Notes under the pieces: model-generated
Database searches by the model: none
What the model was told of the DNA's origin: nothing
What the model saw: the letters and a program-made list of their open reading frames with translations, nothing else
Shown here: piece after piece, positions 6,265 to 6,913 of the stretch
Numbering within the stretch: position 1 is the stretch's first letter
Layout: each line of letters begins with the position of its first letter
Assembly (NCBI GenBank): GCA_900757695.1
Contig: CAAEOU010000027.1
Coordinates: 1-6,913 of the forward strand
From: an uncultured Oscillospiraceae bacterium
Lineage (GTDB): Bacteria > Bacillota_A > Clostridia > Oscillospirales > Oscillospiraceae
Length of the DNA stretch: 6,913 nt
Reading direction: 5' to 3'
Made by a program: the position numbers and the translations under genes

Positions 6265-6913
6265 TGTATAAGCTTGGAATTGACGTAGGCGGCACGAACA
6301 CAGATGCCGTACTGATCGATGAAAACCGTAAGGTCATTGCAGACATCAAATATCCCACGTCGGGAGATGTCTATGACGGCATTCTGGGGGCAGTTCGTAC
6401 CGTGCTGGAGGTATCCGGCATTGACCGCAGAGAGATCCGTCAGGCCATGTTGGGCACCACCCAGTGCACCAACGCCATAGTAGAGCGGAAGCATTTGGCT
6501 CCCATCGGCATTCTCCGAATCGGGGCCCCGGCGACCACCGGCATTCGCCCCATGGTGGACTGGACAGAGGATATTCAGAAGATTGCAGCCGGCAGTGTTA
6601 TTGTGGGCGGCGGCTTTGAATATGACGGCAAGGAGCTGGCACCCTTTGACCGGGAGGCGGCGGCGTCTTTCTTCCGGGAAATGAAGAACAAAGGTGTAAA
6701 CTCCATTGCCATCTCCTGCGTATTTTCCACAGTGCGCAATGACCATGAGGTGGAGGCGGCGAAACTCTGCCGGGAGATTATGGGGGACGATGTCCATGTG
6801 TCTGTTTCCAGTGAGATCGGCTCCATGGGCCTTATCGAGCGGGAAAATGCCACGATTCTCAATGCTGCGCTCTGGCAGGTGGCCAAGCGGTTTACCGAGG
6901 GCTTTGCCAGAAG
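6264..6913 (+). CDS. Hydantoinase/oxoprolinase family ATPase (HyuA-like), N-terminal part, cut by right edge
   Basis: The frame starts at the ATG at 6264, which overlaps the TAA of the DUF917 gene (TAATG) and has AAGGGAGG 8 bases upstream. It stays open for 216 codons to the window edge. The protein belongs to the ASKHA-fold HyuA/oxoprolinase group, which hydrolyses ATP to open cyclic amides such as hydantoins or 5-oxoproline. The phosphate-1 loop DVGGTNTDAVLID lies at 7-19, GTTQCTNAIVERK at 64-76 (the family GTT-TNA-ER motif), IAISCVFSTVRNDHEVEA at 148-165 and SSEIGSMGLIERENATILNA at 182-201 (family S-EIG-ERE--T-LNA motif). The first loop reads DVGGTNTD instead of the DTGGTFTD of classic hydantoinases, seen in the shorter HyuA-like proteins that pair with DUF917 rather than with a HyuB subunit. 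The C-terminal half is missing, so its total length and whether a HyuB gene follows cannot be judged. Confidence 0.92.
   Translation, partial: MYKLGIDVGGTNTDAVLIDENRKVIADIKYPTSGDVYDGILGAVRTVLEVSGIDRREIRQAMLGTTQCTNAIVERKHLAPIGILRIGAPATTGIRPMVDWTEDIQKIAAGSVIVGGGFEYDGKELAPFDREAAASFFREMKNKGVNSIAISCVFSTVRNDHEVEAAKLCREIMGDDVHVSVSSEIGSMGLIERENATILNAALWQVAKRFTEGFAR

Noticed and set aside
6222..6797. 191-codon minus-strand frame opposite the hyuA-like gene
   Set aside because: The plus-strand frame carries the ASKHA motifs and a coupled start, so the opposite frame is a shadow.

Overview
The window looks like a gut-type Clostridia chromosome (Firmicutes, Oscillospiraceae-like). This is inferred from a moderately GC-rich composition, strong AGGAGA-type ribosome binding sites, sigma-A-like promoters, an acidic Ser/Thr/Glu/Pro-rich lipoprotein linker and the gene content. 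No rRNA, tRNA, CRISPR array, insertion sequence or phage gene is visible. Genes are tightly packed and both window edges cut through a gene.

Left part (1-1867, minus strand): a 587-residue substrate-binding lipoprotein of an ABC importer, resembling the LipO/family 1 binding proteins. It is followed 36 bases downstream by the first 22 codons of a second gene, which runs off the left edge and is not recognised.

Middle (1868-2071): a divergent intergenic region with a promoter for each direction and an imperfect 23-bp palindrome between them. The plus-strand gene is a 519-residue PucR-type transcriptional regulator that ends at a strong intrinsic terminator (3639-3683).

Right part (3684-6913, plus strand): a second promoter region and a short, foldable leader precede three genes that read as an operon. 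They are an NCS1 (CodB-like) nucleobase/hydantoin permease, a DUF917 protein (family also linked with S-methyl-thiohydantoin desulfurase) and the N-terminal 216 codons of a hydantoinase/oxoprolinase (HyuA) family ASKHA ATPase. The last overlaps the DUF917 gene by one base.

The working model is that the permease imports a small cyclic N-heterocycle (hydantoin, thiohydantoin, pyrimidine or purine breakdown product), the DUF917 and HyuA-like proteins act together on its ring or on a derivative, and PucR controls the set. The families are clear from the sequence. The actual substrate is not, and the link between the binding-protein operon and this pathway rests only on the shared divergent promoter region.
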